Assembly: GCA_949318235.1 (NCBI GenBank)
Contig: OX439132.1
Location: forward strand, 41,770,331-41,834,330
DNA from: Ecdyonurus torrentis
Lineage: Eukaryota; Arthropoda; Insecta; Ephemeroptera; Heptageniidae
Direction of reading: 5' to 3'
DNA length: 64,000 nucleotides
Below, piece by piece: positions 1-18,790 of this stretch (its first letter is position 1; the number at the start of each line of letters is the position of its first letter). The translations under genes and the position numbers were made by a program. The notes beneath the pieces are model-generated. The model did no database searches, was not told the DNA's origin, and worked only from the letters and a program-made list of their open reading frames with translations.

Positions 1-109
1 AAAACTATAAAAAATAATAAGCATACATATACATTAATTTTAGTTACATAATTGCGTCATTTGTGTATAATTTTATCATGTTTGTAAACATTGTGGAATA
101 TTTACTTAC

Positions 110-205
110 TTTCCATGTCGGCAATCCACGTTTTCTGCCGAGAGCCGGTACTTTGACGTAAAGCAGTCCCGACACCGGGCTGCTAAAACATTTGTCCGCC
201 GTCAT
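110..205 (-). CDS. First coding exon of an unidentified gene leaving the left edge
   Basis: On the minus strand an ATG at 205 opens 32 codons that end exactly at a strong splice donor (AAA|GTAAGTAA, donor at 109-108), phase 0. An in-frame TGA lies 24 bases upstream of the ATG, so this is the first usable start; a possible acceptor at 276-275 would make 206-274 the 5' untranslated part of the same exon. The stretch is clearly more GC-rich than its AT-rich surroundings. The peptide starts MTADKCFSSP and contains SGLLYVKVPALG followed by a basic, Trp-containing end (GLPTWK). This layout resembles the first beta strands of a pleckstrin-homology domain, but one exon cannot settle that. The rest of the gene lies outside the window. 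I do not recognise the gene; the exon call is fairly safe, the function is not. Confidence 0.55.
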
Positions 206-731
206 CCTGCGCTCGAGCTCTATTGTTCAAGAGATGAGGAGGATGCAACTAGGCAATCCCAGCTTTCCTCTCTGCTGAAGCAAAAAAATGACGTAAATAT
301 GAAAAATTGTGACGTAATCATGATTAATGACTTTTGACATGTTATTAATATAATCTTCTCTGAGGTAAATTGAGCAACAAAAATATTAATAGAAGTGAAA
401 ATTTTTGTCTAGTTAATTATTTTTTGTCTTGCCATAATAGCGACAATTTTACAATTATATCTAAATAGTCAGCAATAGAGAGTTATCATTTTCTCAACTT
501 TTAGAGCTTTCTAGGATTTTAAAATTCAATGTTAAAAATAATATTTGTGAAGAAAATAGCTACATTTTTTATTGGCTTATTGTATATGGACGTAGAATAT
601 TCAGCATATTTGAATCAATAGCATTGCATGCATGCGTACTATAAAATTCAGAAATAAATAAAATACGGTCTCGTCACAAAAAAGCACGGAAATTTTTATG
701 TATCATCCAGTACACTTCACAGTCTACACTC

Positions 732-734
<3 letters not shown>

Positions 735-793
<59 letters not shown>
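735..793. repeat. (CT)n microsatellite
   Basis: Uninterrupted TC dinucleotide run of about 59 bp in non-coding DNA. Confidence 0.97.
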
Positions 794-794
<1 letters not shown>

Positions 795-1473
795 AATTCA
801 ATTTTCTTTATTATTACACCCAATTACACAAATAATAATAAAAAATGAAACCATCTCAATTGTAACATGAGTATATACATAATTATATAAATTTCATAAG
901 TAATCTGTGATGGGGTTGACGTTTAGAAAACAAAATCATATTTCATATTTTTATGTTTTTTCGTTATTCTTCTCTTGCTATACATATTTGTTAGCAAAAT
1001 GTGTAAGGCAAACAAAGTAAACAAGACATTTGAAGTACATTAAAATTTTTATAAAGAATTGATGAAGGTATTTAACAATATTATAATATATTTAATTTAA
1101 ATTCCAACACAAGCAGTCATATATATTATATGAAAGGTGAATGTGACACATGCAGGTTCAGGTTCAATTATTTATATTTTTTATTTGCGAGCATTTAATA
1201 TACCAGTTTTGAGTTAAGAAATATTACATATAAATATAATATTTTACATATCAAGGGAAGGCTGAACTCCTAGGAAAATTATGCAAAAACGTACGTATAG
1301 TATCGTGTTTACAGAAACCTAATCCATGCATATATTTATTTTATTGAAATTTGATTTTTAAATTGTACTTGCACTTTTTCGTTTTATTATTATTATTTTA
1401 AGTTTATGACATTGACTTTTGCAAATTAATTTTTAATCCATTGTTCTTTTTTATGCTAAAAATACGCCTTTGA

Positions 1474-1476
<3 letters not shown>

Positions 1477-1508
<32 letters not shown>
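1477..1508. repeat. (GA)n microsatellite
   Basis: Uninterrupted GA run of 32 bp, 65 bp upstream of a TTAA-flanked MITE. Confidence 0.95.
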
Positions 1509-1511
<3 letters not shown>

Positions 1512-1573
1512 ACTCCTTGACTACAACGAATATAAAGTTATTTATACAATGCAATTAACTAACTAATTATTAA

Positions 1574-1773
1574 AGGCGTAGAACACCTTGAATAAAAATT
1601 TTGTCTAATATTGTAACAAATATACCTATAAATAAACGCTGATTTGGCTGGAGTCATTGATATCTAATTTATTTTCTATTCACGAAATGCCAGATGTGGG
1701 TTTATGTTGTCACAGCTTGCTTGTTTCTGGCTAAACTAAATGTAGATATTTCGAATGTTAGAATATTATTAGA

Positions 1774-1810
<37 letters not shown>

Positions 1811-1829
1811 TTCAAGGTGTTCTACGCTT
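1574..1829. mobile_element. TTAA-flanked MITE, copy 1 (degenerate)
   Basis: The left end reads AGGCGTAGAACACCTTGA and the right end is its near-perfect reverse complement (TCAAGGTGTTCTACGCTT). Both ends are bordered by TTAA (1570-1573 and 1830-1833), consistent with a 4-bp target-site duplication. The interior shares long stretches with a second copy at 59864-60181 but has diverged and carries a 31-base T run near its right end. There is no coding capacity. TTAA targets are typical of piggyBac-type transposases, but the termini do not start with the usual CCC, so superfamily assignment is open. Confidence 0.8.
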
Positions 1830-1887
1830 TTAATTTCATGCAATTTTTTTCCCACAGTTAGCTTCTTGTTTATTGTTTCTCATCATG

Positions 1888-2024
<137 letters not shown>

Positions 2025-4979
2025 TGGATGTACGTACCGACCGCATGTGATCATTGCATGCGTACTAGAGTGCTTATGACTTTATGATAATTTTTCTCGT
2101 ACATCTGCGTAAGTCTGATATATTATGATCGAATGGATCGTGCGGGTCGGCCTTGCCGCGGTGTGTATATAGAGAAAATGGCAGTGAAATGTAGGTCAAG
2201 AAAGTCAGTGGCCACTGATGCAAAGCAAAAGCCGCAACATCCATTTCATTGAAACCTGTTATACCTTTTAGCTGCATTTATACATCACCGATACAAACCA
2301 AACATACTCATTTTCATTTATATATTATACTGAATGCTATATATATGCGTGCATTAGTATGCAGTGTCACCCCTTAATTTTTCTCGCTACACATAAAATA
2401 AGTGCATGAAGGGAGAAAAGACAATGGTGATTATGCCAAATATAGCAATATAAATAATTAACCTTATAATTAAGCAATACTACAAAATTTGCACAACTGT
2501 TAAAAAGAATAATTGAGTTTGAAACGAATTGACTATATATGATGATTTTTACAACCATTTTTATGTTTGAATATATTTTATAGAGTAAAATTATTATTAT
2601 TTTTTCATATTTATTACATTTCCGAATTATATTACTGCTGGTGTGTAAATGCAGCTCATATTATATATATATATAAAATATATATATATATATATATATA
2701 GTGCAAGTTACGCGAGTTACATTGCACTCACGATGAGGATATTGGATATTCCTGCCACACACGCTGTGCACTTCAATTACCATGTACTCGCGATCGAGTA
2801 TACTTTACAAACATAATATTGCTCTTTGCTACATGGCTGGCTGAGAGAATAAACCTTGACTTGCAAGCATATAGCTAGATAGATCATACACGTGCTAAAA
2901 TAAATCAGTTTTAAAATTTATACTAAATCAGAAAGTGCAACATTATAAACCCTCTCACTTTGTGTCTGATATATACAAATACAGCATGCATTCATTTAAT
3001 TTCTCATGCAGCAATTATACATCGTGACTTATGTGTCAAATGCACATGGCCACCTTGTGCAGAAAAAAAAAAAACAAGATATTTATGAGAAAAATATCAT
3101 ATTTATACTTTCAAATGCACATTTACATAAATATACATAATATACGAGTATGTAATTAAACAGGGTCATATTATACTCATTGCTATCACTCATGGATTGA
3201 TTAGCTTTGAGATTTTCACACTTACTGCATATGAGTTGCTTGTACATTTTATTATAGAATAACCTTCTAAGATTTATAATTTATTTGCTTATTTGTTGGT
3301 TTATTTATTTATACGTAATAAGTTTATTCTACGTTGAACAATAAACTGCCCCTGTGAAGCCTTTTCATGCATTGTTATTTTGTAACAAAAGATAAATTAG
3401 ACTTGCTTTATGTTGCAATTAATTATGATAAATTGCATCACAGCGCTCGGTTTATAATCCAGACGATTTTTTTGGTACACTTTAATAGTCAGACAATAAG
3501 CGTATACGTAAGTCTGCTGCTCGTGACTCTGTAGAAAGCATAAGTTTGGTCTACATTATGAAATAAATTTTTACTTTATATATACAAAATAAATGTTAAA
3601 AATAAATGCAAGGGAACAAAGAAAAAGAAAGATCAATCGTAAGTTACGTCACAAATCATTGATTTTCGTCATGATATTTTTTCCTCCCACGCGTCACGTC
3701 GCAATTTGCAACAACAGCCTTGCTATTATATTTGCATCAATTTTTTTTGGGTCAACATCAAGCGCTCGCGACTTATTTTTTATTTGATTTTTTATATAAC
3801 ATGACTCACTTTTATGAAACTTGTTTTTCTTTTTGCTGCTTTTTTTTTTATTAGAGTATTACCAATAAGTTATAGATTGGTTTATAAAACAATTTAACAG
3901 AAATGAAATTACTTTTATCTTATAAACTACTTTTACAATCAAAATTTTGTAGTAATGTGAGAGAAAATTATTTTATAAAAATTGAAAATTAATAACAAGG
4001 CGCCTAAATCTTATTACTTCATGCAAAGACTTTTTATTTTATATCTAATAATTATTATAATTATAACATGATTTTTTTTTATCCAGGTTAATATATATTT
4101 TATTAAATTGCTTTCTGCAATTATCTAACAAAATTAGGGCAGATTTTTATATTTTATTTTTCGATACACGAATGAAACATGTAGATCAAAATACGTCATT
4201 GAATATTATTTAAAGCCGGTTTTAGTGATCTTTTTGAATCAAGCAATTTGATTTTTTTTTATTATATTTTAATGTGTCCCAATTAAAATAACTAATACAT
4301 TTTTTTTACCAATTCATTGAAACTATATTTTTTTAATTAAGTTATGTAGTACATTTTAATTTATAACTGAGCTGATCGAGAAACTATAAATTTTTATACA
4401 TGATGGTAGGTTTACATTGAATCTACATTTAGAATTTAAATTTCAAATTTGTAATACTAAAATTTGTAATTTCCTGTAATTTTGTATATGTTTAGTATAT
4501 AAGTTATAAAACGAACATTAAATTTTTTTTTTAAATAATGTTATAAAATATAATTACGCAAGAGAATTTTCTTAGCTACACGCCATGCAGATGCTTATAA
4601 GCTACTTTTATAAATGAATGTACATTTTTATTTTTACCTTCAATTTTTACTGGGGAAATAAATGTTTCAATTCCATATGTACATTTAGAAACGCTAAAGC
4701 TATTATAATTACATAACCTATACACGGGAAAAATTACTAATAATAATTGCAGGTATCTGTACATACATAAATTCTATAATGTACGTAATAGGTATAAATA
4801 TTTACCTGGAACAGGTATATACATCCTACAATGTTTTCTAATACAGGTGAATTTTCACCTAATCCTATAATGATCGAGACACATAATTTATTGTATATAA
4901 AAAATGTTTTATTAGGTTATTTTAGTGGTATATCAATACCTGTTTCAGGTTAATTGATTCTGAGCTTCTTAGTGGCATA

Positions 4980-5364
4980 AATTTGCACGTTCCTAGGAGA
5001 GTATTAAGAATGCCGCAAATGTTTAGGACTGATTTTGGCAGAATCAATGGGTATAATAATATGTTTTTAAACAGAGTACAATCTCTGTGTAATGAAACTA
5101 CTTATATAAAAAATGTAGATGTTTTTGCTGATTCATATCGTAAAATAAAAAAAATGTTTCATGATATGCTAACTCAATATTAATTAGGATGAGTAAAATT
5201 ATTTTGTATTAAATGTATTAAAATTAAGATATAAGTGTTTTTTTTTGTTTTTTTTTTTGTTTTTATATTGAATATAGTAACATGTAACTTGAATGTATTT
5301 CACATGTAATTGGCTTTGCTGTATGTGGATTAATAATAATAAATAAATAAATAAATAAATAATA
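4980..5364 (+). mobile_element. Probable 3' tail of a jockey-type LINE
   Basis: A 66-codon open frame (4983-5183) ends with a pattern seen at the carboxyl end of jockey-like reverse-transcriptase proteins: a basic VPRRVLRMP stretch, then NNMFLNRVQSLCN, a VDVFADS segment and a final FHDML-type helix before the stop. About 150 bases of 3' sequence follow, ending in TTAATAATAATAAA and an AAAT-rich tail, the usual 3' end of such elements in insects. No reverse-transcriptase core lies upstream, so this would be a strongly 5'-truncated, dead copy. It was recognised by resemblance only; a protein search with the 66 residues would decide. Confidence 0.4.
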
Positions 5365-6664
5365 TTTACCTAATGCAATTTACTGGATTTATATAACCTA
5401 GCTGCCATTGATATTCATTTTTGTGTGTGTGCTTTAAGCCTTTAAGCTATATTTATGGTTGTGGTTGTTAATTTTAGACAACAGAAAACCTATGCAAAAA
5501 CTCGATTAATAACGATAAAAAATACTAAAAAAAATTTGGGTACCTATTTGTACCATGAAATATTATATACTGTATATAGAAGTATTACATCTAAAAATAA
5601 CTAAAATGATTTTAAAGTTAATATCAAGCAACACTAAAATTGTACACGATGATTACTTGAATATCATATACCATATTATCTTTTCATTATAAATTTATTC
5701 ATTTTCTAAAATACTACCTTTATTAAAATACCAAAATTAATAATAAAGGTATATGTATGATATGTTAATTGCATACACTATGTAATGAATAAATAAATAA
5801 AATTAATAATAATTAAAATTTAAATGATAGAATTAAAGTAAATTAATTTCAATGCTCCTGTTACAACTTGCAACATAATTAATAAAAAGTTTAAAATAAT
5901 TGTCATAAATGTCAAAGCACCATAAATATGTTCTTACCTTGCATAATTAAAACTTATATAGAAAATCAAATTTGTATATCACACGATAAAGATAACATTG
6001 TTATTAAAATCACTGCTAGGTTACAACTGCGAGCGACATCGACTGTATTATGGTATAAAGTTTTTTTTTTTATTCGATCTCTACTTTACTCCCACTTCTA
6101 TACCTTACAGCAGGATTGTTTCGTAACTCAGCAAGCAGGCGGCACTAAAACACCGGTCTGATATACACTTACTAATACCTTACTATACTCTATACTACGT
6201 ATATGTAAGCTAAACGACCGCAACCACATGCACATGACGCAAACAAATCCAATTTACCTGTTATAATTTTATCACTTTTGTTATTTTATTTTGTTAGAAT
6301 TTGTATTTAAGATACGAAATTGCCAGTGGGTGTTCTCGCACTCGAGTGTATACCACACACACGTCATACACGCGTCGTAGTGTGTGTTTTAAATTGATGA
6401 CGTTTTGTAAATAGACCTATAAACAATCAATTGACTTAATTGACTCTTGCTTTGCTTCTCTTAAGAACACTTAATAATTTGTAATTTATGATATTGTATG
6501 ATTTTTAATTACAATTTTATTTATGTTATTGTTTTTATTGTGCGCGTTACTGTATTTAAATCGTCGCAATTTCTGCCTTTCAACAACCAATATACTTAAA
6601 GTTTTTGTTGACAATATATTGTAATCAACTGCAACAGATATGAGATAATATATACTTTCTTTTC

Positions 6665-6695
<31 letters not shown>

Positions 6696-7300
6696 CTTAA
6701 ATAGATAACAAATTTTGACAACAATATTATATAGGTTCTATTTTGACTATTTTATGTAAATATTTTGTTTTGTTTCATAAACAAATTGAATAAACGGATA
6801 TTTACATGTAATACACACTAATCTAAAATATATTACATATTATGTTTCTAACCATAATTATTATTACACATTATTTTGTAATTTTATACTTAAATTTTAT
6901 GGTATATCTTAATTTTATTACAACTAATTTATAACCTCTCTATTATATTAAAATTTATTTCGCTCTAAAAATTATTTATATATATAAATATTTAAACTGG
7001 ATGATTAATGCAGCGTGCAACTATTTTTATAACAATTTCATCACAATAATATATTTCAATATTTTATTGACTGCATGGTTAATGGTGATGATGACATTAT
7101 CATTAAATTATAGTTAATTAATTTTAATGTAGCAATTATGTATTAACTGTTAAGTTAATTAATTAACAGAACAAATTAATATTTGTTTAATTTATTATTA
7201 TGTAAATAAATAAAATAAGGATATAAATGAATATGAAATAAATTTTAAATCATATGACATTGAATATTTTTGCATTTGTTAGAAATTTAGTGATCAAATG

Positions 7301-7736
7301 ATTCATTCATTCATTCATTCATTCATTCATTCATTCATTCATTCATTCATTCATTCATTCATTCATTCATTCATTCATTCATTCATTCATTCATTCATTC
7401 ATTCATTCATTCATTCATTCATTCATTCATTCATTCATTCATTCATTCATTCATTCATTCATTCATTCATTCATTCATTCATTCATTCATTCATTCATTC
7501 ATTCATTCATTCATTCATTCATTCATTCATTCATTCATTCATTCATTCATTCATTCATTCATTCATTCATTCATTCATTCATTCATTCATTCATTCATTC
7601 ATTCATTCATTCATTCATTCATTCATTCATTCATTCATTCATTCATTCATTCATTCATTCATTCATTCATTCATTCATTCATTCATTCATTCATTCATTC
7701 ATTCATTCATTCATTCATTCATTCATTCATTCATTC
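7301..7736. repeat. (ATTC)109 perfect tetranucleotide array
   Basis: 109 consecutive ATTC units without one interruption (436 bp). Read on the plus strand it encodes an endless Ser-Phe-Ile-His repeat, which explains the 165-codon open frame there; this is not a gene. Confidence 0.98.
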
Positions 7737-10351
7737 CTTTTTTATGCAAAAATGAAGATTACTTGTTAGTTTGCAAAAACGAAATGAATTTTTAAAAGAT
7801 GCATTCGCACATATTCGTTTTTGTTGTTGTAAGTTTTCGTAGCAAAATAATAAGTCCCATTTAATAATTTGCTGCGCAAAGTTACATAAATATATAAAAA
7901 ATGTAAATATGTGAATGCACCATTAGCAGTTGTGAATTGAAATAAATAATAATAATAAATTATTCTACATATATATATATTTTTTAAATTCACACAATTA
8001 TTTGTAATAGAGTTCTGTAAAAAGAGAATACACAGATGTATGAATTAAATTAATTTTACCTTTATAATGTGACTTTTGTGCAGAACAGAATGTCGCAATT
8101 CATTGGAGATTTATGTTGCTACGTGAGAACTAAATAAATTATTCATTTCCGTGTTCACGCTGATAATGAGGCATGACGTTAAAAAAAATCAGCTCAGTGA
8201 ACACTAGCATAAAAAAAATGATGATATTTGTGTGTGAATGAAGCTTAAAATATTCTAACATTAATTTTATTATAAAAATATTTTGTCACATGATGCAATA
8301 AGCGACCTTCATAGGTATTGATTAAACGATACGTATATTTTATATAACATACAGCATCTATTATTATTATTATAGTTCTGATACTAAAGAGATATTAATT
8401 CTATTTTTTATGCGTCTACATTATAAAATATAATTTTCCCACAGGATACATAAGTATTTTTTTTTCCTTTTCTATATTTGTTTATTTCAGAAAGCAAAAT
8501 GGAATTTTAAGAGAAAGATATGAAATTACGTATTTTTTATATTCAATTATTCGGGCAATACTTATCAAACTCAACAGTTTTGAGTATAGGGTGTGTACGC
8601 TGTACGCATGACGTCATTCTGAATGCTTTTTGATGCCCTTCTTGAGCAATGAATAACATTGCTCAGCATAGGACAAACGTAATTTTTGGCTATTTTCTTT
8701 GGCAAATTTGCTATTTTTTGGTTATAGTTTTTTTTCTTGCATACTTGAAAATCTAATGCAACATGTTAACAGCATCAATTCTCTAAAAAATGTTGCTATT
8801 AAGTATTTTTAAACTGGCAAAATGAGTCATTTTCTTATGGCGCATGTTATTTATCGCTCCTTTATGGCGTCAACTTTAACATAAATGAAACTATGACCCT
8901 ATTATTATGTAGATTCAAATCTGTCAAGTCATTGCTCTTTTTCCGTGTTTGTATATATCTCGAACGTTATCCAAATAATTCATAAAAAAAACTGTCAATT
9001 TCTAGAAAAAAAGTGAAGTATGATTTGTAATGAAGTATTAATAATATGATAAAAATGAGATATCGGTTTAATATGCTAAACTTTGATGATAATACGACTA
9101 ACCGTGAGTGAGATAACGTTTTGTCTAAATATTGGTCATGTTCAATTGTGGCAGTTTAAACACCAGAGTAAGTTGAGAAATGACACTCAATTTGTGTTGT
9201 GTATTCAAGACACGTTAATTCAACAAACAACAATAGAAGTTTTCATCTATATAATTAACGTAAGTAACCTATAATAGTTCTTTGTTCTTGTGACAAAAGA
9301 GCAAGGATTATTATGCCTTGAATTTTTATACTTTTTATGCTATATACGTATAAAGTAATTCTTGCATAAAAATTCTTGCACGTTTTGTAGAAACTATTTT
9401 ATATTAGATTTTCTTATCTTTTTAAAATTTCAAGTTAAATCGATTCTGGATTGGTTTTATAATTGCATAAAAATCAGTTTTCAAATTGTGTTATCTTTTA
9501 GATTAATCTATAAAGCTCAATATTGACATTTTAAGAAAAACACCGATTTACTCTTATTTTTATCTTTATACTGTATAAAATATATTATAGATTTTCAAAG
9601 ATTCGTTTTCGGAACAACAAATCCGCAAAATTTTCAACTCAGTATATTTGAAGAACTAAATTAGTATAGTGATAATTTGATATAGTAATTATCAAGTTTT
9701 GTGTTGAAGTGAACGGTGCATACGATTAATTTAGTTTTTCCTCTTTTTGTTATTTTTTCTTTCTTTTTCGTGGATTTTTTTTTTTGTATTAAATTAATTA
9801 CTGTATATGTAATCTCAACCTAGCTTATCTGAAGTATTTATATTGTGATAAAAAAAATCATAGTCTACATATTATATTAAATTATCAAGGTATATAATTA
9901 TGAGTAATTAGAGAAAATGAGTGATTGGTTTTTACTTTTATCAGATATCAAATATGGATTTAAATTGATAAACAGTATTTTGCTTTTTCTTTCATTATAT
10001 TTATTTTCTATCAAATAAATCAGCAAAGCAGGGATCCAAAATAAATTTTAATTAATTGTATTACATCTTTTTCTAATATTTCCTTGTTTAACTTTTTTTT
10101 TTTTTTTTTAATACAGTAAATTTGACAAATTATGAATATTTTAAATCGAATTTATGAGAGTGCATCTACATATTATGTCACTTAATACGTTTATCATGTT
10201 TGTTACATTATTAAGATAATCTGTATAGTCTGTAAATTTAGACAAGTGCCTGTTGAAAACTATTGCTGATCCTATTCATCTAGTTTGATAACAGATGTTC
10301 AGTGCACTAATCTTGAAAAATTTAATAGATTATTATTTTAGATAGATATAT

Positions 10352-10355
<4 letters not shown>

Positions 10356-10419
<64 letters not shown>
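10356..10419. repeat. (GA)n microsatellite
   Basis: Uninterrupted AG/GA run of about 64 bp, 740 bp upstream of the MARVEL-like gene's start-codon exon. Confidence 0.95.
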
Positions 10420-10421
<2 letters not shown>

Positions 10422-11164
10422 ATAAAGGCATTTACTTTTGTCTTTTTTTGACTTTTTGCCCTATCTCTTTTTAATAAATGAATCTTTGCATCGATCTTTC
10501 AACCTAAAATAGTAGTTCTTCATTTCCAAGTGTTAAATCCTTAAAGTGTTAAAATCCTTCAAGATCTTAAAAATAAGTAATAGGAAAAAACAGCAACTAT
10601 ATGCATCGATATGTAAACTCGTTTTTTTTTATTGTTTTTTTATTTATTAAATTTTTATATTTTATTTGTGTATAATAATGAGTTCACCATTTTCATTATT
10701 TTCATAGGTTTCATGCTACCAAGTTTGAAATTTGACTTTAAATAAATCCTTTATACTCTTGTGGTATAGGCTAAATATATAAATAAAATAAAATGCTTTG
10801 TATTTTATAATCCTTTTTATAAGTAAATAACTTTTTAATTTATTGTCTATATAATGTTCATAATCTACTATAATGTTCAATAATTATACAAGCTGTAAAA
10901 AAAGTTTATTATATAATATAGTAATTATATATATAAGACGTATAGTAGATGTGTGAGGTGTACTCTGTCTATTTGTTAACAAATCAACAATTAAAAAGTC
11001 AATATTATCAACTTGTCCCATATCCCATATCAATTTTTAAACTAATTGTTTGCAATTATATTATAACAAGATTAAATGTATAATTTATGAAAAATTATTT
11101 AAATAATTATATAATAATATTTTGTGATTTTATAACAGGAAGATAAGACACAACCGAGGTGATC

Positions 11165-16728
<5,564 letters not shown>

Positions 16729-16829
16729 AAATAAAACTTTTTTTTTATATATATAGGAGAATTATACACATATATATTATTATTTAATTTGAAATACTTT
16801 ACAATTGTTGTACATTAATTACACATAAT

Positions 16830-16835
16830 AATAAA
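16830..16835 (+). terminator. Likely polyadenylation signal of the MARVEL-like gene
   Basis: AATAAA about 100 bases after the stop codon. Another AATAAA (16730-16735) starts two bases after the stop and is probably too close to be the main signal. Confidence 0.45.
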
Positions 16836-17577
16836 ACATTCATCTTTCATACAAATAATCTAGTTTTCATCATTAAAAAAAAAAATAATAATAATAAAAA
16901 AAAAAGAATAAAAAAAAAAAAGCAAGGTGTTACTCATTTAAATCATGAAATTAAATTTGCATAATATTAGTCGATGTTAAAAAAAATACTGAATTCCATT
17001 CTCTTTCAAGCAAAAACAATAACAAAATTAAACTTATAGGATAAATCTTAAATTGGGAAAATATAAAAGACAAAAAAATTATCTATTTTCTTAAGAAAAT
17101 ATGAGATTCAAAACACTTCAAAAACAAGTACTTTCACAGACCAAAGAAATGACCTATTTATGAATTCAATATTATAGAACCTATTGACATTTCTTATAGA
17201 CCTACACAGTACACACAAATATATATTAGATATTTATTCATATTTTTAAAATTTACGCAGTCAGTTTTTTTTTTATCTTTACTTTATATAGTGGACACAT
17301 ATAGATTATTATATCTTATTATAACATCAAAATACACATTAAAGTATATTATATACAATATTTTATATATTTAATTACATTTAAAATGAATAGTACTTTA
17401 TTTAATCAGTAAAACCACATTTTTTTTCCGGAAAGTTTTCTATGACATCAATCTACTGGTTTAAAGTGAGTTTACAAAGCATGCAATTTGCAGTACAGTA
17501 CATATATATAGTTATATTTGAATTTCCATAGCTATTAGTACAACATTCATTAGATATGGTAATTGGATGAATAACCC

Positions 17578-17880
17578 ATTTTTTATATATCGCTGCTGTT
17601 GTGGCTAAACCACACTTCTACTTTTAGCGGGGTTGTTTATTTTCACGCATCTACGTTTATCACGATAGCCATGGAAACACGCATCTACATTTATCGCAAC
17701 AACAGGTAAAAAGCACGTCTACATCTGTTTTCCTATAGAGATTCGTTTTTTACCTCGTGTCGCGATAAATGTAGATGCGTGTTTCTATGGCTGTCGTGAT
17801 AAACGTAGATGCATGAAAGTAAGTAATCCCTCTAAAAGTAGAATTGTGGTTTAGCCGCAACAGCATCGATATATAAAAAG
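17578..17880. mobile_element. Long-armed foldback MITE (GCTGTTGTGGCTAAACC family), copy 1
   Basis: An almost full-length palindrome: the left arm begins TTTTATATATCGCTGCTGTT and the right arm ends with its near reverse complement (AACAGCATCGATATATAAAA). Arms share further blocks such as CACACTTCTACTTTTAG, GCATCTACGTTTATCACGA and GCAACAACAGGTAAAAAGC. No coding capacity. It lies between two convergent genes; a second copy is in the CUB/LDLa gene (21311-21815). Confidence 0.85.
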
Positions 17881-17937
17881 TAATTGTTTTCCGTCATTGC
17901 TATGAGCTATCCTACAATGAAATATCATCGTTTCTGA

Positions 17938-18094
17938 GGCCCAACGCAGCCGTCAGTCGGACTTTTTGCGACAAGGACCGTTAGAGTGCGCTAGAGTTAG
18001 GATTGGTCTAACTTTTTGCGCTAAGCCAATCGGGAGCCAGCGATAGTTGTCACACGGTTATCGGTCAGGAACCGATTGACGGCTGCTTCGGCCT
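17938..18094. mobile_element. Short foldback element (GCAGCCGTCAGTCGG)
   Basis: The left end GGCCCAACGCAGCCGTCAGTC pairs with the right end, which reads GATTGACGGCTGCTTCGGCC. The interior also shows a repeated ACTTTTTGCG block. About 157 bp, notably more GC-rich than its surroundings, non-coding, in the gap between convergent genes. Confidence 0.65.
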
Positions 18095-18790
18095 TGAATA
18101 ATGTTTGATAATTTTTCATTGCTATAATTGGTTATATTTGTCAGTAGAATAATAAAACAACAACAAAACATTTAAAGCAAATCCTAATAGCTTAGGAACT
18201 GTTACGAAAAGAGTAAAAATGCTTTGGAAAAACACTTTAACTTAATATTGAAAGAAGCAGTGATTAAAAAATAAACAATTCTAACCAGTGGAATGATGTT
18301 AATATTTAAAGATCATGATGTTTAAATGGGAAACCTGGGAATAAACAAGGATCAAATACCAGCTCAATAAAAACAGCTTATGACCAGAATGTCAAAGAAC
18401 TGGCTACAAGGTTAAAACAAAACACTTCAGAATGGACAAATATATTGTCAAAAAGGTTTTACTGACAACTTTAGCAAAGTTTGCATTGCCACTTCCAATT
18501 GTAAAACAAATTGGTTAGCTCAATAATCTAGAGAAAACGTAACTTTGTTTGATTTGATTTGATTTTTTTTTGTGCAGTGCCACGGTAAATAAAAAAATTA
18601 TTGATTCAATTGAACAGGTACCAGCCTAACTAATTTCACTGCTTTATTTATGGATTTTACAATCATTTTATTTCTTTTCATAATTAAGATTGGAAGTGGC
18701 ACTGGAACCTTGTATTTCAGATATATATTCACAGTGTGAAGGACAGTGTACGTCAACGCACATCTGTTTGTTGTTCCACATGTAAAATAC

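Noticed and set aside
4776..4950. Inverted TTACCTGGAACAGGTAT / ATACCTGTTTCAGGTTA pair as a MITE
   Set aside because: The match is short and each half is itself nearly palindromic; pairing does not extend into the flanks.
7298..7795. 165-codon open frame of Ser-Phe-Ile-His repeats
   Set aside because: Entirely created by the ATTC microsatellite; any frame of this array stays open.
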